A stretch of 64,000 nucleotides of DNA. It comes from an uncultured Bacteroidales bacterium (GTDB lineage Bacteria > Bacteroidota > Bacteroidia > Bacteroidales > UBA932). Made by a program: the position numbers and the translations under genes. This document shows positions 35,280 to 42,732 of this stretch, piece by piece. Under the pieces are notes generated by a model. It was not told where the DNA came from. It saw nothing but the letters and a program-made list of their open reading frames with translations, and made no database searches. Within the stretch, counting starts at the first letter, position 1, and every line of letters begins with the position of its first letter. The stretch is from NCBI GenBank assembly GCA_946410455.1, contig CAMKAJ010000002.1, positions 42,959 through 106,958 on the forward strand, given 5' to 3'.

Positions 35280-37004
35280 ATGAAACGATTGATTATTTGC
35301 ATCGGCCTGCTGTGGGCCGCTATGGCATCTGCTCAGGAGCGCCAGTATCTATGGCCTTCTGTTGCCGTCATGCCTGATTATCAAGCACATCAGATTGCCG
35401 AGATGACCGATAAGGTAAAGGCTCCGGGGTTCAATCCGCAGGATAACCGCATCGCTTTTCTGGATTGGTACGAGGCTCCGCAGCATCCTAACGGCGGCTG
35501 CATGATACTGATTTCCGGCGGCTCGTACAAGAATTGCTGCGACGTGAAGCCGGTGGAGCAGTGGCGCCGTACTTTTACGGAGCTGGGATTCCAGTGCGTG
35601 AATCTGGTTTACCGTACGCCGCGTCCGGAGGGTCTGCCCATCTACAAGACCGCATGGGAAGACGGACAGCGGGCTGTGAGGCTGGTTCGCAGCCAGGCGG
35701 CAAGCAGGGGCTTCGATCCCGAGAAAATCGGGACCGTGTCTATGTCGGCCGGCAGCCACTTGGCGCTGATGCTTGCAAGCGGCTCGCTCACACGCTCTTA
35801 CGCCCCAATCGACCAGCTCGATTCTATACCTTGCCATATTAATTGGGCGGTGGTGCATGCGCCTGCGTACGCTACTACCGACGGAGAGACTGGCACGCGT
35901 GCAATTCGAGCAGGCTACGGCACCGACGTGGGCCTGAGCAGCGCCTTCCCCTTCGACGAGAAGACCTGCCCGATGGTACTGTTGCACGGCGGCAAAGACC
36001 CTTATACGCCCTTCGGTTCTACATTGGTTTACAGGCAGTTGCGCCGCATGGGCGTACCTGCCGAGCTGCATCTTTATCCAGACAAGGGGCACGCAGTCCT
36101 GGGGCTCGACCGGGCGGTGGAGTTCATGCGCCAGATGGGCTTTATAGGCCCGCTGGAGGACGAGGTGCCGCTGATGGACCGCTACGTTTCTGATGGAGAT
36201 CGCGGATCTTACAAGAAGGAGTCCCTCTGGCCCGCCGGCAAGATGCCCGACGCGAGCGAAGATCAATGCGAGCCCTATCTTGAGTGGCACTTCCCCAAGC
36301 ATCTGACGACCAAGGCAATACAGATTGTTTACTCGGGTGGTGGATACAATCGCAACGATCCTGACGGCTTTGAGGTTGCCCCTACACGGCGATACTTGAA
36401 TGCAAAAGGAATGACCGTGGTAACAATGAAATACCGCACGCCACGTCCGGAGGGCTTGGCTAAACACACCACTGCGTGGCAGGACCTGCAAAGGGCGGTG
36501 CGCGTGGTACGCAGCCAGGCGGCCGCTTATGGCCTCGACCCCGAGCGTATCGGCATCATGGGCTGCTCCGCCGGCGGGCATCTTACACTTATGGGCGCCA
36601 CATCGGCCCGGCATCAATCCTACCTGCCTATAGACGATATCGACAAACTCCCGTGCAAGGTGCAGTGGGGCGTGCCTATTTACCCCGCTTACGTGCTCAC
36701 AGACGGGGTTGACGGGCATAATGTTGGCGGAGGCAATGCAGACGATTCTGTTCTGGTGCCGGACTTCTCCTTCGACCTTGACACCGCCCCGCTGCTGATG
36801 ATTCATGGCGACGCAGATGGATATTCCCCTATGGGTTCAGTCCGGGTTTGGGAAAAACAATGCGCCATGGGCGTGCAGAGCGAGCTTCACATCCTTGCCA
36901 CCCGCAAGCACTGCTTCCAGCGAAATGCCTCTCCCGGCACCGGCAGCTACACATATCTGGACCGCATTTGGGAATTCATCAGCACAAAAGGACTCAATAA
37001 GTAA
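35280..37004 (+). CDS. Exported tandem alpha/beta-hydrolase (two esterase domains)
   Basis: The start is ATG 35280, which gives a signal peptide (MKRLIICIGLLWAAMASAQ); an earlier in-frame start would run into comF. 574 residues contain two homologous BD-FAE-like domains (~30-290 and ~310-570). Paired motifs: LISGGSYKNCC and VYSGGGYNRND; VYRTPRPEGLP and KYRTPRPEGLA; VRSQAASRGFDPEKIG and VRSQAAAYGLDPERIG. The nucleophile elbows are S-M-S-A-G in the first domain and G-C-S-A-G-G in the second. Late Asp and His are present (GGKDPYTP/KGHAV; GDADGYSP/KHCF). Probably a carbohydrate esterase. A TATCTTTC box at 35268-35275 ends 4 nt before the ATG. Confidence 0.82.
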   Translation: MKRLIICIGLLWAAMASAQERQYLWPSVAVMPDYQAHQIAEMTDKVKAPGFNPQDNRIAFLDWYEAPQHPNGGCMILISGGSYKNCCDVKPVEQWRRTFTELGFQCVNLVYRTPRPEGLPIYKTAWEDGQRAVRLVRSQAASRGFDPEKIGTVSMSAGSHLALMLASGSLTRSYAPIDQLDSIPCHINWAVVHAPAYATTDGETGTRAIRAGYGTDVGLSSAFPFDEKTCPMVLLHGGKDPYTPFGSTLVYRQLRRMGVPAELHLYPDKGHAVLGLDRAVEFMRQMGFIGPLEDEVPLMDRYVSDGDRGSYKKESLWPAGKMPDASEDQCEPYLEWHFPKHLTTKAIQIVYSGGGYNRNDPDGFEVAPTRRYLNAKGMTVVTMKYRTPRPEGLAKHTTAWQDLQRAVRVVRSQAAAYGLDPERIGIMGCSAGGHLTLMGATSARHQSYLPIDDIDKLPCKVQWGVPIYPAYVLTDGVDGHNVGGGNADDSVLVPDFSFDLDTAPLLMIHGDADGYSPMGSVRVWEKQCAMGVQSELHILATRKHCFQRNASPGTGSYTYLDRIWEFISTKGLNK

Positions 37005-37010
37005 ATAATT

Positions 37011-37041
37011 TTTGCGGATTCTCCGAAAAGACTTATATTTG
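37011..37041 (+). promoter_or_regulatory. Promoter of tRNA-Ser
   Basis: TTTG (37011-37014), 19-bp spacer, TATATTTG (37034-37041): an exact match to the primary-sigma consensus, 30 bp upstream of the tRNA. Confidence 0.85.
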
Positions 37042-37071
37042 CAGTCCCGTTTGACAAAACGTGGTGAGATT

Positions 37072-37160
37072 GGAGAGGTGGGTGAGTGGCTGAAACCACC
37101 GGTTTGCTAAACCGACGTACGGGTCATTCCGTACCACGAGTTCGAATCTCGTCCTCTCCG
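37072..37160 (+). tRNA. tRNA-Ser (anticodon GCT)
   Basis: 89 nt. The 7-bp acceptor stem pairs GGAGAGG with CCTCTCC. The anticodon loop TTGCTAA carries GCT. A long variable arm (TACGG...CCGTA) is typical of tRNA-Ser. The T-loop is TTCGAAT. G is the discriminator base and no CCA is encoded. It stands at the border of the accessory zone. Confidence 0.95.
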
Positions 37161-37164
37161 CTTC

Positions 37165-37194
37165 AAGGCCTTCTGCTACCGCAGGAGGCCTTTT
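37165..37194 (+). terminator. Intrinsic terminator after tRNA-Ser
   Basis: AAGGCCTTCTGC and GCAGGAGGCCTT pair (one T-G wobble) around a TACC loop and end in TTTT. Confidence 0.75.
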
Positions 37195-37692
37195 CGCGTC
37201 GAGGCCGAGACCGGCTATTATCCCCCGCAGCTACGCTGCTGCCCCCAGGGGCACAAGGGGGCGCACCCCCTTGCGCTGCTCCTCCGTCGCAGCTATCCCC
37301 TGTGTCGCTTCGCTCCATAATATCCTTGATTGCTCACGGACAGACCGAGAAAAGGCCGCCGCAGGCGGGCTAATCTTGTCCACCCCTCCCCTCGGGGGAG
37401 TGGCTTAGTCGCTTCGCTCCATTTATTTGGTCCGGGAAAGGACTGTCAGCCCTCTCCCAGTCCTTTCCCAGCCATCTTTCCGTTCCGGAATTATCTTTAC
37501 TGCGCGTACAGGTACTTCAACCTGTACCTGTACGAGCAATTTCGAGCTTTTTTGCTCGTAGAGGTACAAGTCATGACACCCCTACGAGCACTGTCTTTAT
37601 ACCTGGACGTTGTCCCGGTTGAACATTTTGCTCACGAGATACACCAGAACCACCTCACATTGATTTCATGGGCAGGATTTTGCCAAATTTAG
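37195..37692. other. Non-coding, GC-rich stretch with short repeats
   Basis: No convincing gene on either strand. It holds GC-rich inverted words (for example GCCCCCAGGGGC), two copies of GTCGCTTCGCTCCAT (37301-37315 region and 37408-37422 region), an 8-bp inverted repeat GTACAGGT/ACCTGTAC (37506-37527) and a larger hairpin at 37524-37567. It looks like the edge of an insertion-prone zone next to a tRNA. Confidence 0.5.
37524..37567. repeat. Strong hairpin next to the 8-bp GTACAGGT repeat
   Basis: GTACCT-G-TACGAGCAA (37525-37539) pairs with TTGCTCGTA-G-AGGTAC (37552-37567), 15 pairs with one G-G mismatch and a 12-nt loop. CTACGAGCA recurs just after it. Role unknown. Confidence 0.6.
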
Positions 37693-37836
37693 TCAAAGGA
37701 ATCCATTCCACCTACACCTCGTCAAACTTTTTTATCGACTCTTTCCAACCTTGTAGCTAATGGCTCCGTCAAGTCAAGAGAACTGTACAAGTTACTAACA
37801 ATTTTTACTAAAAAGAATACTAACAAAACCGCTTAA
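37693..37836 (+). pseudogene. C-terminal remnant of an unknown gene, tail shared with the direct repeat
   Basis: An open frame of 47 codons with no start (after an in-frame TAG) reads TPRQTFLSTLSNLV, then KSRELYKLLTIFTKK, and ends NTNKTA. Its last 14 codons lie in the 89-bp direct repeat. At the second repeat copy the same frame codes for an almost identical tail (LLTFLTNKNTNKTA), so the repeats are probably the 3' end of a once-duplicated gene plus its terminator. The family is not recognised. Confidence 0.45.
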
Positions 37837-37880
37837 TACAGTTAACGACCGCCTGGGATAGACTCAGACGGTCGTCTTTT
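37792..37880. repeat. 89-bp direct repeat, copy 1 (contains a terminator)
   Basis: 86 of 89 positions match copy 2 at 39260-39348; the last 68 are identical. It contains three spaced TACTAA words, then ACGACCGCCTGGG/CTCAGACGGTCGT pairing into a stem, followed by CTTTT, i.e. an intrinsic terminator. The two copies flank the MNT-HEPN-DUF2442 segment. Confidence 0.85.
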
Positions 37881-37956
37881 CGTAAATAGTGTGGCAAGAT
37901 GCTTGGTGGAAGAATTGTCGGCAGAGCTGCAATAACCGAATAAAGTCCGGCAATAT

Positions 37957-37987
37957 TTTGGAATTATTGCCAAATTTCATATCTTTG
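37957..37987 (+). promoter_or_regulatory. Promoter of the MNT-HEPN module
   Basis: TTTG (37957-37960), 19 bp, TATCTTTG (37980-37987). This exactly fits the consensus and is 16 bp before the MNT start. Confidence 0.8.
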
Positions 37988-38003
37988 TCTCAAAGACTAT
38001 GAT

Positions 38004-38774
38004 ATGGAATATAGGATTGTCATATCGCCTAAGATGAGGGGGGCCGCGAATGTGCTTACGGAAACCTTTGAGGGAATGAACTATTGTATTACGGAAACTG
38101 GCACGAACCTTATTGTAGAGGTCCCAAGGAATATGTGTGAGGATGTGCGGACTACCTTGAAGCGGCATTTTCCCGATGTGGCAATGATTCGGAATGCGTA
38201 TCCTATGTTGGAAGACCTGCATGATTTCATTTTGGTCAAGCCTCTCATTTCCGAGGCGCCAATATATAATGAGGACGGCATCCCTGTGCCAGAGTTGGAG
38301 AAAACACTGGTAGACCACGAAGCGGACAAGGAATACGCTTCACTCGGTGATTCAGAAGTCCAAAAAGAATTCCAACGTGCATTCGAGTTATATCCCGTCA
38401 ACAGATCACGGCTTCTCAGATATGCGGGAAGAAAAGGGAAAAAGGAAGAAATCCGCAGGCGGATAAATAGGGTAGATATGAATCGGGTTGAGGTGGTTCA
38501 CGCCATTCAAAAATTCTTCCAGAAGGAACCAGTGAAACGGGCTTGGCTCTTTGGCTCCTTCTCCAGAATGGAAGAACGGCCGGACAGTGATATCGACATT
38601 CTTGTGGACCTTGACCGCTCCGCCCCCATTGGGCTTCTTCAGTTCGCAGGAATGGTAAACAACCTGGAGAGTTTACTCGGCCGGAAAGTAGACCTTGTTG
38701 CCAATGGCTCAGTAAAGCCCTTTGCCCAACCAAACATTAACCGAGATAAAGTACTGATTTATGAGAGAGCCTGA
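38004..38774 (+). CDS. Nucleotidyltransferase (MNT) antitoxin fused to an N-terminal regulatory domain
   Basis: 256 residues. The C-terminal ~95 residues are a minimal nucleotidyltransferase: GSF at 184-186 and DSDIDI with catalytic Asp 196 and 198. The N-terminal ~150 residues resemble the DUF6577-type domain seen in AbiE-like antitoxins (VPELEKTLVDHEADKEY, NRSRLLRYAGRKGKK). In MntA-HepT systems the MNT protein AMPylates and silences the HEPN toxin. The 14-nt overlap with the HEPN gene fits this. The N-terminal extension is unusual for simple MntA (about 100-140 residues) and may add DNA binding (inference). Confidence 0.85.
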   Translation: MEYRIVISPKMRGAANVLTETFEGMNYCITETGTNLIVEVPRNMCEDVRTTLKRHFPDVAMIRNAYPMLEDLHDFILVKPLISEAPIYNEDGIPVPELEKTLVDHEADKEYASLGDSEVQKEFQRAFELYPVNRSRLLRYAGRKGKKEEIRRRINRVDMNRVEVVHAIQKFFQKEPVKRAWLFGSFSRMEERPDSDIDILVDLDRSAPIGLLQFAGMVNNLESLLGRKVDLVANGSVKPFAQPNINRDKVLIYERA

Positions 38775-39099
38775 ACGGGACCTGGGGCGGCTGCAAGACA
38801 TCATCCAAGCCGCCAAGCATATTGCTTCCTTCACGGAAGGGTATTCCCAGGAAGAACTAATGAGCGATAAGCTCCGGTATTTTGCTGTCGTTAAGAACGT
38901 GGAAATAATCGGCGAGGCAGCCTATATGCTTTCTCTTGAATTCAAGGAGAAGCACCGTGAAATACCTTGGAATGATATCATTCGTATGCGTCACGTTCTG
39001 GTTCACGGATATGCAACCATCCTTCCAGAGTTGCTCTGGCACACGGCATTGGTGGATGTTCCAATATTAAATAAACAGATTGAGGAAATACTGTTTTAA
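38761..39099 (+). CDS. HepT-like HEPN ribonuclease toxin (DUF86)
   Basis: 112 residues, all-helical. The HEPN catalytic R-x4-H is R77...H82 in RMRHVLVHGY, with Tyr84 as the residue modified by MntA in known pairs. Length and motif are complete, so the toxin looks intact. It overlaps the MNT gene by 14 nt. In this family it cuts RNA (tRNA 3' end in studied cases) when not AMPylated. Its 3' end (QIEEILF) is duplicated at 44684-44707. Confidence 0.88.
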   Translation: MREPERDLGRLQDIIQAAKHIASFTEGYSQEELMSDKLRYFAVVKNVEIIGEAAYMLSLEFKEKHREIPWNDIIRMRHVLVHGYATILPELLWHTALVDVPILNKQIEEILF

Positions 39100-39108
39100 T
39101 AAGCAAGC

Positions 39109-39279
39109 ATGGCACAACGCGAGGACTACTATTTGTCCTATTTTGGCATCCATTGGCCTCAGATTGATGAGGACCTGAGTTTTGAAGGTATGTTTTCTCA
39201 TTCAAGCCTATGCGAAAGGACATTGACCGAAGATGCTGTCTGCTACATAGGATCGGCTATTACTAACATTTCTTACTAA
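39109..39279 (+). pseudogene. DUF2442 C-terminal half (N-terminal half deleted)
   Basis: A 56-codon frame starts 9 nt after the HEPN stop. It reads MAQREDYYLSYFGIHWPQID and DEDLSFEGMF, the C-terminal half of DUF2442 proteins, then 26 unrelated codons that end inside the direct repeat. The missing N-terminal half is seen in the second remnant at 44718-44849. DUF2442 proteins often sit beside toxin or antitoxin genes. Probably non-functional. Confidence 0.7.
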
Positions 39280-39348
39280 CAAGAATACTAACAAAACCGC
39301 TTAATACAGTTAACGACCGCCTGGGATAGACTCAGACGGTCGTCTTTT
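39260..39348. repeat. 89-bp direct repeat, copy 2 (contains a terminator)
   Basis: Matches copy 1 (37792-37880) except for three bases within its first 21. It ends the MNT-HEPN segment and insulates it from the RelB/PIN genes that follow. Confidence 0.85.
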
Positions 39349-39461
39349 TGTAAAATATTATAAAACAGAACGATTTCAATTCTTCTCGTCAAGTATAAGT
39401 ATTCCGCACCGTGTCAAATTGTATTTTATTATGGATTATTCGCATTTTGATGGCATATAGC

Positions 39462-39491
39462 TTGCATAATGATTGCAAATGACTATTTTTG
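39462..39491 (+). promoter_or_regulatory. Promoter of the RelB/PIN module
   Basis: TTG at 39462-39464, 19 bp, TATTTTTG at 39484-39491; the antitoxin ATG is at 39508. Confidence 0.65.
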
Positions 39492-39507
39492 CAGAAAAGA
39501 AGACATT

Positions 39508-39801
39508 ATGGCACAGACAGCAATGACCATCCGTATGGATAGTGACCTCAAAGTACAGTTCGATGCACTTTGCGACGAATTTGGAATGAGCACTAATACG
39601 GCTTTTAACATCTTCGCCCGCGCCGTTGTGCGGAAGCGCAGGATTCCCTTTGCCATCGAGGCCCCGGCCAAAGAAGACGTCGTAACCAAAGGAAAGGCGG
39701 CCTTTGACGAGCTGCGCCATATTGCAGCCGAGAACGGTCTCTCCGGAATGAGCCTTGAGGAGATTAACAAAGAAATAGCTCTGACTCGGGAGGGCAACTA
39801 A
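39508..39801 (+). CDS. RelB/DinJ family antitoxin
   Basis: The start at ATG 39508 is chosen because it gives the family N-terminus MAQTAMTIRMDSDLKVQFD and lies just after the -7 box; an ATG at 39469 would sit upstream of that box. 97 residues: an N-terminal ribbon-helix-helix (DLKVQFDALCDEFGMSTNTA) for DNA binding and autorepression, and a C-terminal toxin-binding tail (FDELRHIAAENG, LEEINKEIAL). The stop overlaps the PIN start by one base (TAATG), so the two are coupled. Confidence 0.88.
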   Translation: MAQTAMTIRMDSDLKVQFDALCDEFGMSTNTAFNIFARAVVRKRRIPFAIEAPAKEDVVTKGKAAFDELRHIAAENGLSGMSLEEINKEIALTREGN

Positions 39802-39992
39802 TGGTGTACGCTGTAATTGACACGAATGTCCTTGTATCAGCTATTTTTGCCGCCCATCCGGATTCGGCAACCGTAATCATCAGGGAAAAGATCATGGACG
39901 GCACCATTGTCCCACTTTATAATGTGGAGATTGTTGAAGATTTTATCGATAATTTTGATAAAGGCCTAATAAACACTATCTTTGGCCAATGA
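39801..39992 (+). pseudogene. PIN-domain toxin, truncated
   Basis: 63 residues where PIN toxins have about 130-140. The start MVYAVIDTNVLVSAIFA carries the first catalytic Asp of the PIN fold, and the sequence follows the family to about residue 46 (LYNVEIVE). After that it is unrelated and stops. The later acidic residues of the active site are missing, so it is probably inactive and leaves an orphan antitoxin. The following 200 bp have no gene. Confidence 0.75.
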
Positions 39993-40194
39993 GAGTAAAT
40001 TCGCATATCGTATTGGCGCTCATCCCTGCACCTTGTGCGGGGGGGGTATCTGCCTTATAATCAATCTGTTACACATCTTTTTTCGGTGCTCCCTCTGGGG
40101 CTGCGCCGGTTTTTTGACGCTTTGATATCAAGGGCTATCCGTACGCTTATGGGAACTAATCAGCGTTCAAAAGTGAATTAAAATACCTTCATTC

Positions 40195-40338
40195 ATGATA
40201 AAAAAAGAAATTACCGCTTACGTTTCACCCGATGTGAACGTAACTAAGTTATTAGTGAAAAACAGCACCCTCACCATTTCTGTTTATCCCAACGTCGACA
40301 TTGAGGATGCCGAGGAAGAAGAATGGACTGTTTCTTAA
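40195..40338 (+). CDS. Small acidic-tailed protein C, 47 aa, upstream of a fimbrillin-like lipoprotein
   Basis: ATG 40195 to TAA 40338, 13 nt before the lipoprotein ATG. It begins MIKKEITAYVSPDV and ends IEDAEEEEWTVS. Size, lack of signal peptide, acidic tail with an aromatic residue, and position match small proteins A and B in the 8-11 kb operon, although the sequence outside the tail is not clearly alike. Function unknown. Confidence 0.5.
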   Translation: MIKKEITAYVSPDVNVTKLLVKNSTLTISVYPNVDIEDAEEEEWTVS

Positions 40339-40351
40339 AAAGCGACTAGCG

Positions 40352-42520
40352 ATGAAAAAGATTATGTTTTTCGCCGCCTTCGCCGCGGCCCTTATCCTTT
40401 CTTCCTGCAACAAGGAAATCCAGAATGATACTCCTGGAGCATCTTCTGACCTTATCACTATCAATTTCAGCGCCACCCCGGTCCAGACCAAGACTCTCTT
40501 CGGGACCAAGGACGAATCCAACTCCCACTATCCCGTTCTCTGGCAGGCTGGAGACAAGATCAATTACACTTTAAATTTCGGAGATATTCCCTCGGTAGAG
40601 GATTATATTGCATTAACTCCCGGGGATGGTGGGGCAACCGCAAGCTTCCACGGAAGTTTTGCAGAGGCACCTTCTTACCATTTCATTTTCGTGAGTCCAG
40701 CAGTTGCATTCAAATCCAAGAACAAGAGCGCCAATACCATCATGGTGGAGTTCCCTTCCGGGCAGACTTCCACTGCCGGCTCGCCGGATCCTGCGGCCCA
40801 GATTCTGTATGCCAACACCGGAGAGATGGACGAAATTACGAATCCTGTCGAATTGCATTTCTCGCATCTTTCAGCATATCTGCACATTAGGATTACCAAT
40901 GCCGATCTTTCCGGAGGAGCCATTGTTCAGGCGGTCAATATTACGAACGATGCCCGTTTCCTTGCTGGCCGTATCTTCTATAATCTGGAATCTGGAGATT
41001 ATACATCTGGCTCCGTGTTCAATACCATTTCCGTCAACACTTCAACCCTGGCTGATGTCTGGTGTGCCGTGTGTCCCGTGGACCTTTCGGACGGGCAGCT
41101 TACCATAGAAGTCGTCACCGACAAGGGCACACTCACGAAGACTGTCAAAATGCCCGCAAGCGCCAATCTTATACGCGGTAAGATTGCAAAATTCACAGTT
41201 GATATGGATGGCATCGAACGTATCGCTCCCGTAGTATACAATGCCGTCACTAACATCAGTCAACTCAATGTTGGCGACAGCGTGATTATCGCCGCTGCCG
41301 GCGATGACCAGGCCTATGCCTTGAGCACGGGGCAGAACACCAATAATCGTTCCGGAGCCGGTGTCACCAAGACCCAAAGCCAGATTATCAACCCAACCAG
41401 TTCGGTCGAAATATTCGAGCTTGAGGATGGCATAATTCCTGGTCACTTTGCGTTCAGGGCAACAAGTGCCAAGAATCCTGGATATATTTATGCAGCAAAT
41501 CCGGAATCCTCAGGAGATAATTTATTAAGAACCAAGGCAACCATGGACAACAGCGCAAGTTGGGCTGTAACGGTACAAAATGTTACCGTAAACGGAACAA
41601 CATGGAACGACGCAACTATCATGTTCGCAGACATTCCTTCGTCAGGTAGAGGCCTGATTCGTTTCAATGCGAACGATAGATTGTTCACAGCATATGGTCC
41701 GGGATCCAAACAACAGGCTATCAGGCTTTATCGTCTTAACGAGGCTGCTGTTTCCCATTTCAATGTGACACTGCCTGAAGGGAAAGCTGTTGTTGGCACA
41801 GATGACGTGCAGGTCCCCATCTATGTATTCGGCAATGTAGCCTGGACGGCATCGTTGACTGGAGACGGCGCAAGCCTGTCTGCGGATTCCGGTTCCGGTA
41901 ACGCCATCCTGACACTGACTGTCCCGAAGACTTATGCGGATAAGGACTATGAGGTTACCGTTTCAACTACTGAAGTTGTTGCGACGCAGTCCTATACGCT
42001 GAAGGTCTATCATAAGAATGCATATTCCTTCACCTTGTCAAAAGTTAATAATAATCTCGGTTCAAACGGATCATATGCCGGTAATTGCGACGTTACGATT
42101 GATGGGATTACATGGAATGTCACTGGCGTGAGCAACTCCAACAAATATGACGGATGGAGGATGGGCGGAAACAAAGCTGCAACATTTAATAATGAAGACC
42201 GTGCCGTTTATTCCAAGACAGCTATCCCCGCGCAAGTGACCAAGGTTACAGTCAAAACCAATGAAACAGCAAAGATTACAGTCAATTCTTTCACTGTGTC
42301 AGCCCATACTTCTGCAGGAGATGCTGCAAGTGGCTCTAATCCGATAGGTTTCGTTTCAGTACCATTTGAAACCGGAGAAAAGAATTTTGTTGTGCCAAAT
42401 GGCCAGGATTGGTCAGGATGCTACCTGAGGATAGCATATAACCTCACGAAGACAGATACTTCCGGTAACGGATATGTACAGTTCGGAGGAATGACTATTT
42501 GGGGTATTACCTCAGATTAA
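40352..42520 (+). CDS. Fimbrillin-like surface lipoprotein
   Basis: The start is ATG 40352 (MKKIMFFAAFAAALILSSC lipobox), not the in-frame ATG 51 bp upstream, which lies inside small gene C. 722 residues. Residues ~20-300 are the fimbrillin-type module (VLWQAGDKINYTL, LHFSHLSAYLHIRI, NLIRGKIAKFTVD). ~300-480 is a beta-rich middle. ~480-560 is Ig/BACON-like (VFGNVAWTASLTGDG). The final ~150 residues are a beta-sandwich of possible binding function (GFVSVPFETGEKNFVV). Probably exposed on the outer membrane. It is a single transcription unit with its small leader gene and the terminator at 42554. Confidence 0.8.
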   Translation: MKKIMFFAAFAAALILSSCNKEIQNDTPGASSDLITINFSATPVQTKTLFGTKDESNSHYPVLWQAGDKINYTLNFGDIPSVEDYIALTPGDGGATASFHGSFAEAPSYHFIFVSPAVAFKSKNKSANTIMVEFPSGQTSTAGSPDPAAQILYANTGEMDEITNPVELHFSHLSAYLHIRITNADLSGGAIVQAVNITNDARFLAGRIFYNLESGDYTSGSVFNTISVNTSTLADVWCAVCPVDLSDGQLTIEVVTDKGTLTKTVKMPASANLIRGKIAKFTVDMDGIERIAPVVYNAVTNISQLNVGDSVIIAAAGDDQAYALSTGQNTNNRSGAGVTKTQSQIINPTSSVEIFELEDGIIPGHFAFRATSAKNPGYIYAANPESSGDNLLRTKATMDNSASWAVTVQNVTVNGTTWNDATIMFADIPSSGRGLIRFNANDRLFTAYGPGSKQQAIRLYRLNEAAVSHFNVTLPEGKAVVGTDDVQVPIYVFGNVAWTASLTGDGASLSADSGSGNAILTLTVPKTYADKDYEVTVSTTEVVATQSYTLKVYHKNAYSFTLSKVNNNLGSNGSYAGNCDVTIDGITWNVTGVSNSNKYDGWRMGGNKAATFNNEDRAVYSKTAIPAQVTKVTVKTNETAKITVNSFTVSAHTSAGDAASGSNPIGFVSVPFETGEKNFVVPNGQDWSGCYLRIAYNLTKTDTSGNGYVQFGGMTIWGITSD

Positions 42521-42553
42521 GCTTCAGCTTTAATCACAAGCCTTTATATTTCG

Positions 42554-42585
42554 GGCCGGCTAATCGAATTAGCCGGCCTGTTTTT
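42554..42585 (+). terminator. Intrinsic terminator
   Basis: GGCCGGCTAAT / ATTAGCCGGCC, a perfect 11-bp stem with a CGA loop, followed by TGTTTTT. Confidence 0.9.
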
Positions 42586-42732
42586 CATTAGAAGGCCCCC
42601 TTCATTATCAGCGGAAACAGTTCAGAAAGAGGGTGACGACGCCGGTGTTGATGAGGTCGACGAACATGGCGCCGTCGTAATCCTTCCCGAGCAGCGGGAA
42701 GGCGATAAATAATGGATCCGCGGTTGTATTTG

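Noticed and set aside
37330..37692. 120-codon frame after tRNA-Ser
   Set aside because: It crosses several hairpins and has no recognisable motif or ribosome context.
37072..39348. Integration of an element into tRNA-Ser
   Set aside because: No second copy of the tRNA 3' end and no integrase gene was found in the window, so tRNA-targeted integration is not supported.
42597..42732. Possible gene remnant between the terminator and the ATPase gene
   Set aside because: Two minus-strand frames look weakly protein-like (one ends KDYDGAMFVDLINTG), but they disagree and neither can be assigned, so it was left out.
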